The position numbers and the translations under genes were made by a program. From the NCBI RefSeq assembly GCF_019976975.1, contig NZ_AP024630.1, positions 1,550,001 to 1,614,000 on the forward strand: DNA of 64,000 nt, written 5' to 3'. How positions within the stretch are numbered: position 1 is the stretch's first letter; every line of letters begins with the position of its first letter. The notes under the pieces were generated by a model. The model was not told the DNA's origin. It worked only from the letters and a program-made list of their open reading frames with translations, and did not search any database. The DNA is from Arthrobacter sp. NtRootA1 (GTDB taxonomy: Bacteria > Actinomycetota > Actinomycetes > Actinomycetales > Micrococcaceae). This document shows, piece by piece, positions 23,890 through 32,324 of this stretch.

Positions 23890-24824
23890 TGAACCAGGCA
23901 GAGCCGGCACCCGCTGGGAGGGTCCCGACACGCGATACGAGCAAACGCGTCAGGCGTTTGCGGGGGAACCCGACGCCGAAGGCAGGCCGCAATCTTCCGG
24001 CTGCCATCGGCGTCGGGCTTGCCATGCTTTTCGCCGTTCTTGGGGGATTGCTGTTCCTTCCGCTTGGATTCGTCCTGCTCACCACATCGTTTGCGGTGCT
24101 GGGCGTTTGGGAAGTTTTCAGGGCCCTTGAGGCCCAAGGAACCAGGATGCCGATCATCCCCGTGATGATCGGCACGCTGGTGATGCCGGTGTCCGCCTAC
24201 TTTGGCGGTTTGGAAGGCTTGTTGTTCACCATGACGGCAAGCTGCGTCGCAGTGTTGCTGTGGCGCTCCATCGAGAGTGCAGCAGGGGCTCCCCGCAGCG
24301 TTTTTGCGGGTGTCTTCACTCTCGCCTGGGTACCGTTCCTGATCAGCTTCGCAGCGCTCCCGCTGCATGCAAGCGGTGGCGCGACTCCAGTGGGCTTATG
24401 GCCCGACGGCATTCCAGGGGGAGCCTGGCAGATTGCCACCATGCTGCTCCTGGTCGTATCGAATGACACGTTCGGTTACATCGTGGGCGCCTCCTTCGGG
24501 AAGCACCCCATGGCACCGAAAATCAGTCCCAAAAAGTCGTGGGAAGGATTTGCAGGTTCTGTCGCGGGAGCCATGATCATTGGTGTTCTCGCGTGTGTCC
24601 TCATGTTGGACAAACCGTGGTGGGTTGGCCTGGTGCTGGCTACCGGCATGGTTGCTGCTTCAACGGCGGGAGACCTCGCCGAGTCCATGGTCAAGCGCGA
24701 ACTTGGCGTGAAGGACATGAGCAGCATTCTTCCCGGCCACGGTGGTGTCATGGACCGTTTGGACTCGATCGTCTTCGCGGCCCCTGTAGCCTATGTTCTG
24801 TTCGCGCTGCTGAGCGGCGTCTGA
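23889..24824 (+). CDS. cdsA: Phosphatidate cytidylyltransferase
   Basis: A 311-aa membrane enzyme that makes CDP-diacylglycerol, the precursor of all phospholipids. About eight hydrophobic helices follow a 38-residue basic N-terminus. The C-terminal CdsA signature is complete: SMVKRELGVKDMSS and LPGHGGVMDRLDS. It overlaps frr by one base. The usual neighbour dxr is not next; it lies about 38 kb away in this window. Confidence 0.96.
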   Translation: MNQAEPAPAGRVPTRDTSKRVRRLRGNPTPKAGRNLPAAIGVGLAMLFAVLGGLLFLPLGFVLLTTSFAVLGVWEVFRALEAQGTRMPIIPVMIGTLVMPVSAYFGGLEGLLFTMTASCVAVLLWRSIESAAGAPRSVFAGVFTLAWVPFLISFAALPLHASGGATPVGLWPDGIPGGAWQIATMLLLVVSNDTFGYIVGASFGKHPMAPKISPKKSWEGFAGSVAGAMIIGVLACVLMLDKPWWVGLVLATGMVAASTAGDLAESMVKRELGVKDMSSILPGHGGVMDRLDSIVFAAPVAYVLFALLSGV

Positions 24825-24845
24825 CAACCCGATGAAGGAAAATTA

Positions 24846-25430
24846 GTGGCTTTGGATATTCGTCGCCAGATTCCCGCAACGTTCGATCGCGTTGAGCGCA
24901 GCAAGTATGGCTACAACGCCAAGCAAGTGGATGCGTTCCTTAGCCGTGCCAGGGCTTCTTTCGAGAACCCTGTGGGTGCCGCCGATCAAGTGGCCAGCAC
25001 GGATGTACGGGATGTAGCTTTTGACCCGGTGAAGGGTGGCTACGACGCCAACAGCGTCGACGCCGCGTTGGATCGGCTTGAAGACGCTTTCGCACGGCGG
25101 GAACGGGACGATCTCATCAGCCAGAAGGGCGAGGAAGCCTGGCTGCGGCAGATCGGTAAGCTCTCCGGCATCCTTCGCGGAAGGCTGCACCGGCCCGATG
25201 GCGAACGATTCCGCCGCCCGGCCAAGAAGAAAGTCCGCAGCTACAACGTCCAGGACGTGGATGCACTCTGTGCCGAACTCATCGGTTACCTGGAGCACGA
25301 TCAGGCCCTCAGCGTGGACACGGTTCGCCGTGCAGTCTTCCGCGCAGCCAAGGGGGATGAAGGCTACGAAGAAGCCCAGGTGGATGCATTCCTTGACCGT
25401 GTGGTTGAACTGATGGCGGCCATCGACTAG
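24846..25430 (+). CDS. DivIVA-domain protein with four YxxxxVDAxL repeats
   Basis: A 194-aa soluble protein. A motif of the type GY-x4-VDAFL occurs four times: YGYNAKQVDAFLSRA (about 20-34), GGYDANSVDAALDRL (about 63-77), RSYNVQDVDALCAEL (about 131-145) and EGYEEAQVDAFLDRV (near the C-terminus). This is the motif found in DivIVA-family proteins, but the long coiled-coil of Wag31/DivIVA is missing. GTG at 24846 follows GAAGGAAAA. It lies 21 bp after cdsA on the same strand, suggesting a link to membrane or polar growth. Function unknown. Confidence 0.8.
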   Translation: MALDIRRQIPATFDRVERSKYGYNAKQVDAFLSRARASFENPVGAADQVASTDVRDVAFDPVKGGYDANSVDAALDRLEDAFARRERDDLISQKGEEAWLRQIGKLSGILRGRLHRPDGERFRRPAKKKVRSYNVQDVDALCAELIGYLEHDQALSVDTVRRAVFRAAKGDEGYEEAQVDAFLDRVVELMAAID

Positions 25431-25443
25431 GAAGTCCGGAAAA

Positions 25444-26181
25444 CTACCGTGGCGTTGGAGAGATGGGTGGGTTGTTCTTCCATGCATCGAGGTAGCGGCG
25501 CCTTCCACGGGCCAGCGCTGTAACGAAAAAAGCCAGTGCTGCCACTACGGCAACGCTCACCGCGACAACGGCTGGCAGTCCTGCAACCAACAGTGCCGAG
25601 CCCACCAACAAGGCGATCAGGGCTGCGTTTACGGTCGCCATGAATACCATGCTGCTGCCAGCTACCTGGCTGAAGTCCTTCCTACCGCCGAAGAAGTAGT
25701 AGGTACGTTTCGAACCTTCCTCGTCGTCGTGGGATCCAGCCATAAGGTACCTCGCCACGCCAGGGTCCAGGTCCACATATGCGGCCCGCAACCGGTTCAT
25801 GGCGATGACGTACATCAGATCCTCCATCCCGACGCTCATGACGCGTATGTGGGTGAGGAGCCCCACCATAAGGTCAATGGTGAGGATGGTCAGGGCGAAT
25901 GCCCTGAAGGCTTCGGAGAATTGCGTTGCCTGACCCACGAGGGCCACACTCAGCAGGCTGGCTGACGTGAAGGTCAGGAACATGCTGATGCGTGTGAGGA
26001 CCTCACCTTGGGTGGTGCTCCTTGAAGCAAGCAGGCTCCAGTGTTCGGTGGCCAGCAACTGGGCCCGGATGCTTAAGGAAACCGCTGGTTGCTCAGCCTC
26101 CGGCGGGGATGGGGCAGTCGGATTCACCGGCGGTTCGGGGTTGGCAGTACCCGGTTCTTCGGACATGGCGTCATTGTCCAC
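25444..26181 (-). CDS. Uncharacterised membrane protein with proline-rich N-terminus
   Basis: A 245-aa protein. Residues 1-40 are Pro/Glu-rich and polar, then four hydrophobic helices appear in two pairs (about 70-120 and 180-225), ending in a basic tail. The loop YFFGGRKDFSQVAG and the segment LSIRAQLLATEHWSLLASRS look conserved, but I do not recognise a named family. GTG at 26181 or ATG at 26166 could be the start. It converges with the DivIVA-type gene (13-bp gap) and is 46 bp downstream of a symporter gene. Confidence 0.7.
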   Translation of the reverse strand: MDNDAMSEEPGTANPEPPVNPTAPSPPEAEQPAVSLSIRAQLLATEHWSLLASRSTTQGEVLTRISMFLTFTSASLLSVALVGQATQFSEAFRAFALTILTIDLMVGLLTHIRVMSVGMEDLMYVIAMNRLRAAYVDLDPGVARYLMAGSHDDEEGSKRTYYFFGGRKDFSQVAGSSMVFMATVNAALIALLVGSALLVAGLPAVVAVSVAVVAALAFFVTALARGRRRYLDAWKNNPPISPTPR

Positions 26182-26227
26182 CTTGCCCTATGCGCGGACA
26201 ACAGGCGGCCGGTTCCCCTGCAGTCTG

Positions 26228-27694
26228 TTAGCGTTCGGTGGCCACTGGCCGTTCTGGAACGTGCAGGCGGGACATCACGCGGTTCACGGAAGCCGGCACA
26301 CGGTTCTTGGTCCAGACGGAGACGGCCACAGTCACTGCGAAAGCAGCGGGTACGGTCCATGCAGCCGGTTGGGCCAGCCAGGCAGGAGCGTTGCCCTGGC
26401 CCATGACAGTGCCAATCACCATTGCCCCGCCGCATAGCAGCGCACCCGTCACCATCCCTGCAATTGCGCCGGCATCAGTCAGCCCACGCCACCAGATTCC
26501 CAGCAGCAGCACGGGACAAATGGTGGAGGCCGTGAAGGCAAAGACGAGTCCAACACTCCCCGCCAAGGCAAGGGTGTCTGTCGTGAAAGCAAAACCCAAA
26601 GGCACGACGGCGGCCAGCAGCGCTGCGAGGCGGAATCCACGGACGCTTCCTCCAAAGAGGTCCTGGCTGATGACACCTGAGAGCGAAACCACCAGCCCGG
26701 ACGTGGTTGACAGGAATGCGGCGAAGGCGCCGGCGACTACGAGTGCTGAAAGGAGTTCACCGGCCGTTCCTCCCACGAGCTTGCCGGGCAACAGCAGGAC
26801 CAGGGCATCGGCTTGTCCGGACTGCGCGAGTTCCGGGGCGAAGATTCTGCCCACCGCCCCGGAAAGCGTGGGAAAGAGGTAGAAGACCGAGAGAAGTCCA
26901 AGGACGATCAGGGTGGTGCGCCGTGCCGATTGTCCGTCGGGATTTGTGTAGAACCGGACCAGGACGTGCGGCAGGCCCAATGTCCCGAAGAGCAGTGCCA
27001 CCATGAGCGAAATGTTCTGGTAGGCGCTGGTGGCCGGCTGACCAGTGGGATTGACGGGAAGTTGGGCTTGGTGCGGGGTGTCGTTTCCAGCAAGCACCAG
27101 GAGCACGAATATGACAGGAACGGCCAACGCAGTCAGCTTGAGCCAATACTGGAAAGCCTGGACGAAGGTAATGGACCGCATCCCACCCGCTACCACCGTG
27201 ACGCACACCACCAGCACCACCGCCGTCGAACCTACCCACGACGGCAGTCCCGTGGTGATGCGGATGGTGAGCGCAGCGCCATGAAGCTGGGGCACGATGT
27301 ACAGCCAACCGACGGCCACCACCACCAAGCTCGTGACGCGCCGAACCATCCTCGAATCCAGGCGCGCCTCCGTGAAGTCAGGGATGGTGTACGCGCCGGA
27401 CCGCCGCAGGGGAGCGGCAACGAAAAGCAACAGCATGAGGTAGCCCGCGGTGTATCCAACAGGGAACCACAAGGCGTCGGTTCCGGATAGCAGGATCAGT
27501 CCCGCGACTCCGAGGAAGCTCGCGGCGGACAGATATTCGCCGCCAATCGCTGAGGCATTCCACCACGGCGGGACTGTGCGTGAGGCAACGTAGAAGTCTC
27601 CCGTTGTGCGTGAGATGCGCAGCCCATAGAAGCCGATGACCGCCGTCGTGATCGAAACTGCCAGAAAGGCGACCAGGCCAACCGCAGGGTTCAC
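26228..27694 (-). CDS. Sodium:solute symporter (SSS family), monocarboxylate type
   Basis: A 488-aa protein with about 13 hydrophobic helices. GDFYVASRTVPPWWNASAIGGEYLSAASFLG near the N-terminus is the Na+-binding TM1 region of ActP/PutP-type symporters, and GLPHVLVRFYTNPD with VVSLSGVISQDLF match acetate/pyruvate carriers. It overlaps by 4 bp the gene for a small membrane protein, the same arrangement as yjcH-actP. It is the last gene of an apparent minus-strand operon with the LytS/LytR-type pair, which probably controls it. Confidence 0.9.
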   Translation of the reverse strand: MNPAVGLVAFLAVSITTAVIGFYGLRISRTTGDFYVASRTVPPWWNASAIGGEYLSAASFLGVAGLILLSGTDALWFPVGYTAGYLMLLLFVAAPLRRSGAYTIPDFTEARLDSRMVRRVTSLVVVAVGWLYIVPQLHGAALTIRITTGLPSWVGSTAVVLVVCVTVVAGGMRSITFVQAFQYWLKLTALAVPVIFVLLVLAGNDTPHQAQLPVNPTGQPATSAYQNISLMVALLFGTLGLPHVLVRFYTNPDGQSARRTTLIVLGLLSVFYLFPTLSGAVGRIFAPELAQSGQADALVLLLPGKLVGGTAGELLSALVVAGAFAAFLSTTSGLVVSLSGVISQDLFGGSVRGFRLAALLAAVVPLGFAFTTDTLALAGSVGLVFAFTASTICPVLLLGIWWRGLTDAGAIAGMVTGALLCGGAMVIGTVMGQGNAPAWLAQPAAWTVPAAFAVTVAVSVWTKNRVPASVNRVMSRLHVPERPVATER

Positions 27695-28053
27695 TTGTCC
27701 TCCACAAGGTCCCGATATCGGGCTTCATTGCGGGCGGCCGCACGATTGTAGAGCCAGGCGCTCAGGCCGATCACAGGATAGATCCCAAGCCCCAGCAACA
27801 GCCAGTCGAGCGGAATGCCCAGGATCCTGGTCTCAGCCACCCCTGGCCCGAAGACCAGCAACATGGCGAACGCGGCAAGGATCAGCAGGAAGCCGCACGC
27901 CACCACCAGGGCGAGCCGCAACTGAGAGCGGATAAGGGAACGGACGAAAACGCGTCCCACGTCCGAATCCTCGGGGACTTCGCCACCGTAGGGGAAACGG
28001 AGGGGAACTGGTTTCGCTGATTGGCGTGGTGCCGTGACCCGAACGCGCGTCAT
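27691..28053 (-). CDS. Small membrane partner of the SSS symporter
   Basis: A 120-aa protein with two hydrophobic helices (about 43-70 and 80-102), a basic N-terminus and a charged tail. Its position, with 4-bp overlaps both to the response-regulator gene upstream and to the symporter downstream, mirrors the DUF485-type partners of ActP/MctC. The sequence is only loosely like DUF485. A role in symporter assembly is inference. Confidence 0.8.
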   Translation of the reverse strand: MTRVRVTAPRQSAKPVPLRFPYGGEVPEDSDVGRVFVRSLIRSQLRLALVVACGFLLILAAFAMLLVFGPGVAETRILGIPLDWLLLGLGIYPVIGLSAWLYNRAAARNEARYRDLVEDK

Positions 28054-28769
28054 CCTTGTGGCCGGATGCGGGTGGATTGCAGCTTGTCCCGCACCGATGG
28101 CAGGTGGCGCCGGCTAATGGGCAGCTCCGCACCGGCCACCCTTACGCTGGGGGCGGTCGCAGAGAGCTTCAGATGGCCCACATGGTCCAAGGCAATCAGG
28201 TAGCTGCGGTGGATCCGGATGAAACCGGCTTCGGCCCACTTCTGTTCCAGGTCGCTGAGCGGGACGCGGATCAGGTAACTGGCTTCGGCCGTGTGCAACC
28301 TGGCGTAATCGCCCTGCGCCTGCACATAGCTGACATCATCGCGACGGATCATGCGGGTGGTGCTTCCCAGGTCCACCGTGATCATTTCGGGAGCAGGAGC
28401 GCCGTCCTTGATCAGCTCGCTGATCCGGTCCACGGAACGTGCCAGCCGTTCGGCACGGAGCGGCTTGAGGAGATAGTCGATGGCCGCGAGGTCGAAGGCT
28501 TCAAGCGCGCAGTCTTCATCAGCGGTGACAAACACGACGGCGGGCGGGCTGCTGCTGCGCGCGATGGCGCGGGCGATGTCCAAACCGGAAAGGGCCGGCA
28601 TATGGATGTCAAGAAACACGGCGTCAACGGACTCCCGTTCCAAAATCCGCAAAGCCTCGCCCCCGGACGAGGCTCGATGGATAGTGCCGACGCGCGCATC
28701 TTGCCCCAGCAGGAAAGCGAGCTCCTCCACGGCAGGCAGTTCGTCGTCAGCGACGAGCACGTTGATCAT
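28050..28769 (-). CDS. LytR/AlgR-family response regulator (receiver plus LytTR domain)
   Basis: A 239-aa protein. The receiver domain has the acidic pair ADDE near 7-10, phosphoacceptor D54 in VFLDIHMP and the Lys in DYLLKPL. Residues about 130-235 form a LytTR DNA-binding domain (IRRDDVSYVQAQGDYARLH, RIHRSYLIALDHV, LPISRRHLPSVR). This architecture controls nutrient carriers (E. coli BtsR and YpdB control pyruvate transporters). The gene is 22 bp after the histidine kinase gene and upstream of the symporter pair. Confidence 0.93.
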   Translation of the reverse strand: MINVLVADDELPAVEELAFLLGQDARVGTIHRASSGGEALRILERESVDAVFLDIHMPALSGLDIARAIARSSSPPAVVFVTADEDCALEAFDLAAIDYLLKPLRAERLARSVDRISELIKDGAPAPEMITVDLGSTTRMIRRDDVSYVQAQGDYARLHTAEASYLIRVPLSDLEQKWAEAGFIRIHRSYLIALDHVGHLKLSATAPSVRVAGAELPISRRHLPSVRDKLQSTRIRPQG

Positions 28770-28791
28770 GATTAAAGATTAGCCCCGTGTG

Positions 28792-29994
28792 TCAGGCGTC
28801 ATGTCCCGGCTGGGATTTGGGGACCCGCATGGTGATCAGCGTCCCCTCGCCAGGGGCTGTTTCGATGACGAGGCCGTGCTCGTCCCCATAGACCTGCCGC
28901 AAGCGCGCATCGACGTTCCGCAAACCCACGTGCTCGCCGTCTGTATGTCCGGCAAGTACGGACCGCAGGTGCTCCGGGTCCATCCCCACGCCGTCGTCCT
29001 CGATGGTGACCTCAGCGAACGCGCCGGAATCGTTGGCACAAATGGTGATATGTCCAGGACCTTCCTTCGCTTCAAGGCCATGGCGGACCGCGTTCTCCAC
29101 CAGCGGTTGCAGGCTAAGGAACGGTATGACCGTGCTCAGCACTTCGGGTGCGATCCGAAGGCTGACCTGCACGCGCTCGCCGAACCTGGCCCGTTCCAGA
29201 AGGAGGTAGCGGTCGATGCAGCGCAGTTCCTCGGCCACGGTGGTGAAGTCGCCGTGCCTTCGGAAGGAGTACCTGGTGAAGTCGGCGAACTCCACCACGA
29301 GCTCCCTTGCCCGGGCGGGATCCGTATTGATGAAGGAAGCGATCGCGTTCAAGGAGTTGTAAATGAAGTGCGGGCTGATCTGGGCACGAAGCGCCCGGAC
29401 TTCGGCCTCCATCAGCAGGGTCCGGGAAGCCTCCAACTCAGCCAGCTCGAGCTGGGCAGCAATCCAGTCAGCCACTTCGCTGGTTGCCCTTACCAGCCCG
29501 GCTCCGGCTGCAGGCGCAAGTGCTGCCACCGATCCGACCACTTTGGAACCGGCACGGATGGGGGCAATAACGGCGCTGAATTCGTGGTGGCCGTGCTCGG
29601 ATTTTGCGGGCGCCGGAGGCCCGGCGTGGGGCACCACGGCAGTCCGCCCTGTCGCCAGGACGTCCGAGGCGAGGCGCATGAGGGAAGGCCGCAATTCCTC
29701 GGCAACCCCATCCCAGGCAAGGACCGAATCGGTATCCGTGATGGCCAACGCGTCGCAGCCCAGGAGCATTCGCAGCTGCCTACTGGCTTTGGCGGCGCCC
29801 GCCGCGTGCAGGCCGCCACGCAGATGCTGTCCCGCACGTGAGGCTGCATGGAGTGTGTTGTACGTGGCCCGCTCAGCATCCGTGCCAAGGTCCCGGAAGG
29901 AACGGATCACCTTCAGCCCAACACCCACGACGACGGCGACGGCAAGCACGATCACGGCGATCGCGGCTGCGGTGAAGAGTGGGGAGTCAGGCAT
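28792..29994 (-). CDS. LytS/YehU-type sensor histidine kinase with GAF-like domain
   Basis: A 400-aa protein. One N-terminal membrane helix (about 9-29) is followed by a GAF-like sensor region (about 70-185) and the LytS-type histidine box ALRAQISPHFIYNSLNAIAS with H209. The HATPase domain shows QPLVENAVRHGLE (N-box), DDGVGMD (G1) and VGLRNVDARLRQVYG. Unlike LytS/BtsS it has no multi-helix sensor. GTG or ATG start at 29994 just right of three 32-bp repeats. It probably senses a carboxylate or a related cue for the two symporter modules; the ligand is unknown. Confidence 0.92.
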   Translation of the reverse strand: MPDSPLFTAAAIAVIVLAVAVVVGVGLKVIRSFRDLGTDAERATYNTLHAASRAGQHLRGGLHAAGAAKASRQLRMLLGCDALAITDTDSVLAWDGVAEELRPSLMRLASDVLATGRTAVVPHAGPPAPAKSEHGHHEFSAVIAPIRAGSKVVGSVAALAPAAGAGLVRATSEVADWIAAQLELAELEASRTLLMEAEVRALRAQISPHFIYNSLNAIASFINTDPARARELVVEFADFTRYSFRRHGDFTTVAEELRCIDRYLLLERARFGERVQVSLRIAPEVLSTVIPFLSLQPLVENAVRHGLEAKEGPGHITICANDSGAFAEVTIEDDGVGMDPEHLRSVLAGHTDGEHVGLRNVDARLRQVYGDEHGLVIETAPGEGTLITMRVPKSQPGHDA

Positions 29995-30013
29995 AGAGCC
30001 AGCGTAGCCCGAT

Positions 30014-30109
30014 GCTCTCTCACTTCCTGCGCCGTTTCCCCCAACCTTCTCTCACATCCCACCGGGTTTTTCCCAACGTTCTCTCACATCCCACCGTTCG
30101 GCGCAGCAT
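30014..30109. repeat. Three direct repeats with an exact 32-bp period
   Basis: TCTCTCAC occurs at 30016-30023, 30048-30055 and 30080-30087. Copies 2 and 3 share TTCTCTCACATCCCACCG, and copies 1 and 2 both end CCCAAC. The period of 32 bp is close to three helical turns. The array lies 20 bp from the histidine-kinase start in the divergent promoter. It could bind the LytTR regulator in tandem, or be a dispersed genomic repeat. Confidence 0.8.
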
Positions 30110-30170
30110 CCTGACCGCTGGGCGACGCTGGCCGCTTGTTCTCTGGAACCGCCGGCACAGGCCGACGGAT

Positions 30171-30186
30171 AGTGATTGCAGTCACA
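30171..30186. promoter_or_regulatory. CRP/GlxR-like box upstream of the symporter operon
   Basis: AGTGATTGCAGTCACA fits TGTGA-N6-TCACA at 9 of 10 positions. It is centred about 58 bp upstream of the ATG at 30237. CRP-type control of acetate/pyruvate carriers is known in E. coli and in corynebacteria (GlxR). Confidence 0.65.
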
Positions 30187-30236
30187 TTGGCAAGGCGTGT
30201 GGAGCTGATGTGGACACATCACAATCAGGAGGAACC

Positions 30237-30617
30237 ATGGGTAATGAGGCCCAACCCCAGGACGTAACAGCGTCCGTGGACTTCCAGGAAGTCCAGCAAA
30301 CGGAACGGTTCAAGACGCTGCGAAAGCGGCACCGCAGTTTTGTCTTCCCGATGGCAGTGGCGTTCCTGCTTTGGTATTTCGCCTACGTTCTCTTGGCCGA
30401 CTACGCCGTCGGCTTCATGTCCATTAAAGTTTGGGGCAACATCAACGTTGGCCTGATCCTTGGGCTGCTCCAATTCGTCACCACTTTCGGCATCACGGCG
30501 TGGTACGTGAGCTACTCCAACAGGAAGCTGGACCCGATCGCGGCTGGTATCCGCCATGAGATCGAGGGCCACCAGTTCGATAAGGATGGCAATGTGATCC
30601 GCGGGGCAGCCAAATGA
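30237..30617 (+). CDS. DUF485 small membrane protein, partner of the acetate-type symporter
   Basis: A 126-aa protein with two hydrophobic helices (FVFPMAVAFLLWYFAYVLLA and NINVGLILGLLQFVTTF) and a C-terminal ITAWYVSYSNRKLDPIA, the DUF485/YjcH signature. ATG at 30237 follows a perfect AGGAGGA. Its stop overlaps the symporter start (ATGA), so the pair is co-translated, as in yjcH-actP and the mctC locus of corynebacteria. Confidence 0.93.
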   Translation: MGNEAQPQDVTASVDFQEVQQTERFKTLRKRHRSFVFPMAVAFLLWYFAYVLLADYAVGFMSIKVWGNINVGLILGLLQFVTTFGITAWYVSYSNRKLDPIAAGIRHEIEGHQFDKDGNVIRGAAK

Positions 30618-32245
30618 ACACAAACCACATCAGCACCCTTGTCCCCGCGGTCAACGTCGCGGCATTGAAGGACACGACGCTCCTCAATATGGGCATTTTC
30701 GCCCTCTTCGTGGCGGTCACAATGGTGATCGTCTTCCGGGCAAGCAGGAACAACAAGACCGCGGCCGACTACTATGCGGCAGGCCGTTCCTTCACCGGTT
30801 CGCAGAACGGCACAGCGATTGCCGGCGACTACCTTTCCGCGGCCTCGTTCCTGGGGATCACGGGCGCCATTGCGATCAACGGATATGACGGGTTCCTCTA
30901 CTCAATCGGCTTCCTCGTCGCCTGGTTGGTGGCATTGCTCCTCGTGGCCGAACTCTTGCGCAACACCGGCAAGTTCACCATGGCCGATGTCTTGTCGTTC
31001 AGGCTGCGCCAGCGGCCGGTCCGCATCGCGGCCGCCCTCTCAACCCTTGCAGTTTGCTTCTTTTACCTCCTCGCCCAAATGGCGGGAGCAGGCAGCTTGA
31101 TTTCGCTCCTCTTGGGCATCAGCGACTGGGGTGGACAAGCTTTGGTGATCATCGTCGTCGGCGCCTTGATGATCATGTATGTCCTCATCGGTGGCATGAA
31201 GGGCACCACGTGGGTGCAGATCATCAAAGCCATCCTGCTGATCGCAGGAGCCGCAGTCATGACTGCCTGGGTGCTGGCGATTTACGGCTTCAATCTCTCC
31301 AACCTGCTCGGCTCCGCGGCCGAAGCCGCCAACAACCCGGCGGTCCTGAACCCGGGCCTGCAGTATGGCAAGACGGAGACGTCCAAGCTTGATTTCATGT
31401 CCCTGGGCTTGGCGTTGGTGCTGGGCACAGCTGCCCTCCCACACGTTTTGATGCGTTTCTACACGGTTCCCACCGCCAAGGAAGCACGCAAGTCCGTGGT
31501 CTGGTCGATCTGGCTGATCGGCCTGTTCTATCTGTTCACGCTGGTGCTGGGTTACGGTGCTGCAGCTTTGGTTGGAGCGGACACCATCAAATCGGCCCCG
31601 GGTGGCGTTAACTCTGCTGCACCCCTGCTGGCCTTCCACCTCGGCGGTCCGCTGCTGCTCGGTTTCATCTCAGCAGTCGCGTTCGCCACCATACTTGCCG
31701 TCGTGGCTGGACTGACCATCACCGCCGCAGCCTCCTTTGCCCACGACATCTATGCGAACGTCATCTCAAAGGGCAAAGCCGACGCCACTACAGAGGTCAA
31801 GGTAGCCCGTCGGACCGTAGTAGTCATCGGTATCCTGGCCATCCTGGGCGGCATCTTCGCCAACGGCCAGAACGTCGCATTCTTGGTGGCCCTTGCCTTC
31901 GCCGTGGCAGCCTCGGCGAACCTGCCCACCATCGTCTACTCCTTGTTCTGGCGGAGGTTCACCACTCAGGGCGCCGTGTGGAGCATGTATGGCGGCCTGG
32001 CCTCTGCCATTCTGCTCATCACGTTCTCGCCCGTGGTTTCAGGCGCCAAGACCTCCATGATCCAGGGAGCCAACTTCGCGTTCTTCCCGTTGAGCAACCC
32101 TGGCATCGTGTCCATCCCTCTTGCTTTCCTCCTGGGTTGGCTGGGGACTGTCCTGGACAAGCGCCTCGAGGATCCGGCCAAGCAAGCGGAGATGGAAGTC
32201 CGCTCGCTGACAGGTATCGGCGCCGAGAAAGCGGTGGACCACTAA
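30614..32245 (+). CDS. Cation/acetate (monocarboxylate) symporter, ActP/MctC-like
   Basis: A 543-aa SSS-family carrier with about 13 helices. ADYYAAGRSFTGSQNGTAIAGDYLSAASFLG marks the Na+ site region; GTAALPHVLMRFYTVPTAKEARKS and the GG/AAAxFAHDIY region (ITAAASFAHDIYANVI) are typical of ActP/MctC carriers of acetate, propionate and pyruvate. It is longer than the symporter at 26228 and only distantly similar to it. It is driven from the promoter with the CRP-like box at 30171. Confidence 0.93.
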   Translation: MNTNHISTLVPAVNVAALKDTTLLNMGIFALFVAVTMVIVFRASRNNKTAADYYAAGRSFTGSQNGTAIAGDYLSAASFLGITGAIAINGYDGFLYSIGFLVAWLVALLLVAELLRNTGKFTMADVLSFRLRQRPVRIAAALSTLAVCFFYLLAQMAGAGSLISLLLGISDWGGQALVIIVVGALMIMYVLIGGMKGTTWVQIIKAILLIAGAAVMTAWVLAIYGFNLSNLLGSAAEAANNPAVLNPGLQYGKTETSKLDFMSLGLALVLGTAALPHVLMRFYTVPTAKEARKSVVWSIWLIGLFYLFTLVLGYGAAALVGADTIKSAPGGVNSAAPLLAFHLGGPLLLGFISAVAFATILAVVAGLTITAAASFAHDIYANVISKGKADATTEVKVARRTVVVIGILAILGGIFANGQNVAFLVALAFAVAASANLPTIVYSLFWRRFTTQGAVWSMYGGLASAILLITFSPVVSGAKTSMIQGANFAFFPLSNPGIVSIPLAFLLGWLGTVLDKRLEDPAKQAEMEVRSLTGIGAEKAVDH

Positions 32246-32272
32246 GTTCAGCAAGGATTAAGGCCAAACACG

Positions 32273-32304
32273 GGGGCTCCTTCTGCCAAGCGGCGGGGGA
32301 GCCC
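32273..32304. terminator. Possible hairpin between convergent genes
   Basis: GGGCTCC (32274-32280) pairs with GGAGCCC (32298-32304) in the 79-bp gap between the symporter and the convergent PHP-domain gene. There is no T-run and the loop is 17 nt. Confidence 0.35.
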
Positions 32305-32324
32305 TCAGGCATGCCAACGCTAAA

